DNA of 14,915 bases from Chloroflexota bacterium (GTDB lineage Bacteria > Chloroflexota > Anaerolineae > Thermoflexales > Thermoflexaceae). The translations under genes and the position numbers were made by a program. The DNA lies in the NCBI GenBank assembly GCA_030550075.1, contig JAUQQB010000024.1:1-14915 (forward strand), read 5' to 3'. Below are positions 14,059-14,915 of this stretch, piece after piece. The notes beneath the pieces are model-generated. The model saw only the letters and a program-made list of their open reading frames with translations. It did not search any database and had not been told where the DNA came from. Each line of letters begins with the position of its first letter. Position 1 is the first letter of the stretch.

Positions 14059-14915
14059 ATGTCCATTCCCAGCCCGGCTTTTCGTTCGCGCATCCGGGAG
14101 GGCATGGGGAACGCAATTCTTCAGGAAGCCTTGCAGCGGGCTACCCACTCGTTCCTCGTAAGCCGCTCAAAAGCGTTTGCCGATCTCCCAGATGCCGAAG
14201 CGATCCGCGATCGCGCCCGGGCGATCCGTTCCCATACGATCGCCCATCTGGACCGCTACCTGGAGCAATTCGCCCATGAGGTAGAGCGACACGGAGGGAA
14301 GGTCTTCTGGGCGGCCACCGCTCGCGAAGCCTGCGATTACATCGTGAGCCTGGCGCGATCCCGGGGCGTCGCCATGGTCGCGAAAAGCAAATCGATGGTC
14401 AGCGAGGAGATCGGCCTGAACCACGCCCTGGAGGTGGCCGGGATCCGGGTGGTGGAAACGGATCTGGGGGAGTTCATCATCCAGCTGGCCGGGGAACGGC
14501 CCTCCCATATCATCACCCCAGCCATCCACAAACGTCGGGAGGATGTCTCACAGCTCTTCCAGAAGCACCTGGGGATGCCGCCCACGAATGAGATCCCGGA
14601 GATGACGGCCGCGGCCCGCCGCGCCCTGCGCCAGATCTTCCTGGACGCCCGGGTGGGGATCAGTGGGGTGAACTTCGGGATCGCGGAGACCGGGACCCTG
14701 GTGCTGGTGACCAATGAGGGGAACGGCCGCATGGTGACCACCCTGCCGCCGATCCATGTGGCCCTGATGGGCATCGAGCGGGTGGTGCCCACGTGGGAGG
14801 ATGCCGAGATCCTGCTTCGAGTGCTGGCTCGCAGTGCCACCGGCCAGGCCCTTACCGCCTACACCTCCTTCCTGACCGGCCCCCGCCGCCGGGAAGAACC
14901 GGACGGCCCGGAAGA
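14059..14915 (+). CDS. lutB: LutB-like lactate utilisation iron-sulfur protein, 5' part
   Basis: An open frame runs from ATG 14059 to the window edge (285 residues, no stop), preceded by GGAGG with 9 nt spacing. The visible part is the LUD domain of LutB/YkgF-type proteins: SKSMVSEEIGLNHALE (109-124), VVETDLGEFIIQL (131-143), PSHIITPAIHKRRED (148-162), ISGVNFGIAETGTLVLVTNE (201-220) and MVTTLPPIHVALMGIERV (225-242). LutABC oxidises L-lactate to pyruvate. The ferredoxin-like cysteine clusters expected near the C-terminus lie outside the window. Its place after rhaB fits disposal of the lactate made by the RhaW domain. LutB is about 470 residues long, so roughly 60 percent is visible. Whether lutA and lutC follow cannot be seen. 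Confidence 0.88.
   Translation, partial: MSIPSPAFRSRIREGMGNAILQEALQRATHSFLVSRSKAFADLPDAEAIRDRARAIRSHTIAHLDRYLEQFAHEVERHGGKVFWAATAREACDYIVSLARSRGVAMVAKSKSMVSEEIGLNHALEVAGIRVVETDLGEFIIQLAGERPSHIITPAIHKRREDVSQLFQKHLGMPPTNEIPEMTAAARRALRQIFLDARVGISGVNFGIAETGTLVLVTNEGNGRMVTTLPPIHVALMGIERVVPTWEDAEILLRVLARSATGQALTAYTSFLTGPRRREEPDGPE

Overview
The window is a 14.9 kb, GC-rich, almost wholly plus-strand stretch. It is probably from a thermophilic member of the Chloroflexota. The reasons are the style of the proteins, the long Pro/Thr/Ala-rich linker after the lipoprotein cysteine of the binding protein, the G-run hairpin repeats between genes, and a rhamnose operon of the type known from Chloroflexus (DeoR-type regulator, ABC transporter, aldolase-dehydrogenase fusion). 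A Thermoflexus-like anaerolinean is my best guess. It rests on general resemblance, not on a database match.

Positions 1-2670 hold unlinked genes: a small VanZ-like membrane protein (291-707), a methylmalonyl-CoA epimerase-type VOC protein (811-1221) and a GT4 glycosyltransferase (about 1548-2669). The noncoding DNA around them is rich in repeats. A 52-bp hairpin module occurs at 1-52 and 1382-1433. The second copy lies inside a 184-bp MITE-like element (1288-1471) with perfect 12-bp terminal inverted repeats, flanked by a 5-bp direct repeat (CTTGA).

Positions 2899-14915 hold an apparent L-rhamnose catabolic operon of about 12 kb. It starts at a strong promoter (TTGACA-16 bp-TAAAAT) followed by repeated TCGAAAC half-sites that are a plausible operator. 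The gene order is: DeoR-family regulator (rhaR), a small protein of the Anabaena sensory rhodopsin transducer (ASRT) family, ABC ATPase (rhaT-like), two permeases (rhaP- and rhaQ-like), sugar-binding lipoprotein (rhaS-like), L-rhamnose isomerase (rhaI), rhamnulose-1-phosphate aldolase fused to a short-chain dehydrogenase (rhaEW type), rhamnulokinase (rhaB), and a LutB-like lactate-oxidation protein that runs off the right end. Strong hairpins follow the binding-protein and isomerase genes.

Together the genes describe uptake of L-rhamnose, isomerisation to L-rhamnulose, phosphorylation, cleavage to DHAP and L-lactaldehyde, oxidation of lactaldehyde to L-lactate by the fused dehydrogenase domain, and probably oxidation of lactate to pyruvate by a Lut complex. 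The most interesting element is the ASRT-family protein. It sits between the regulator and the transporter with no rhodopsin gene in sight, and is a candidate cytoplasmic sugar-binding or sensing component of the rhamnose system.
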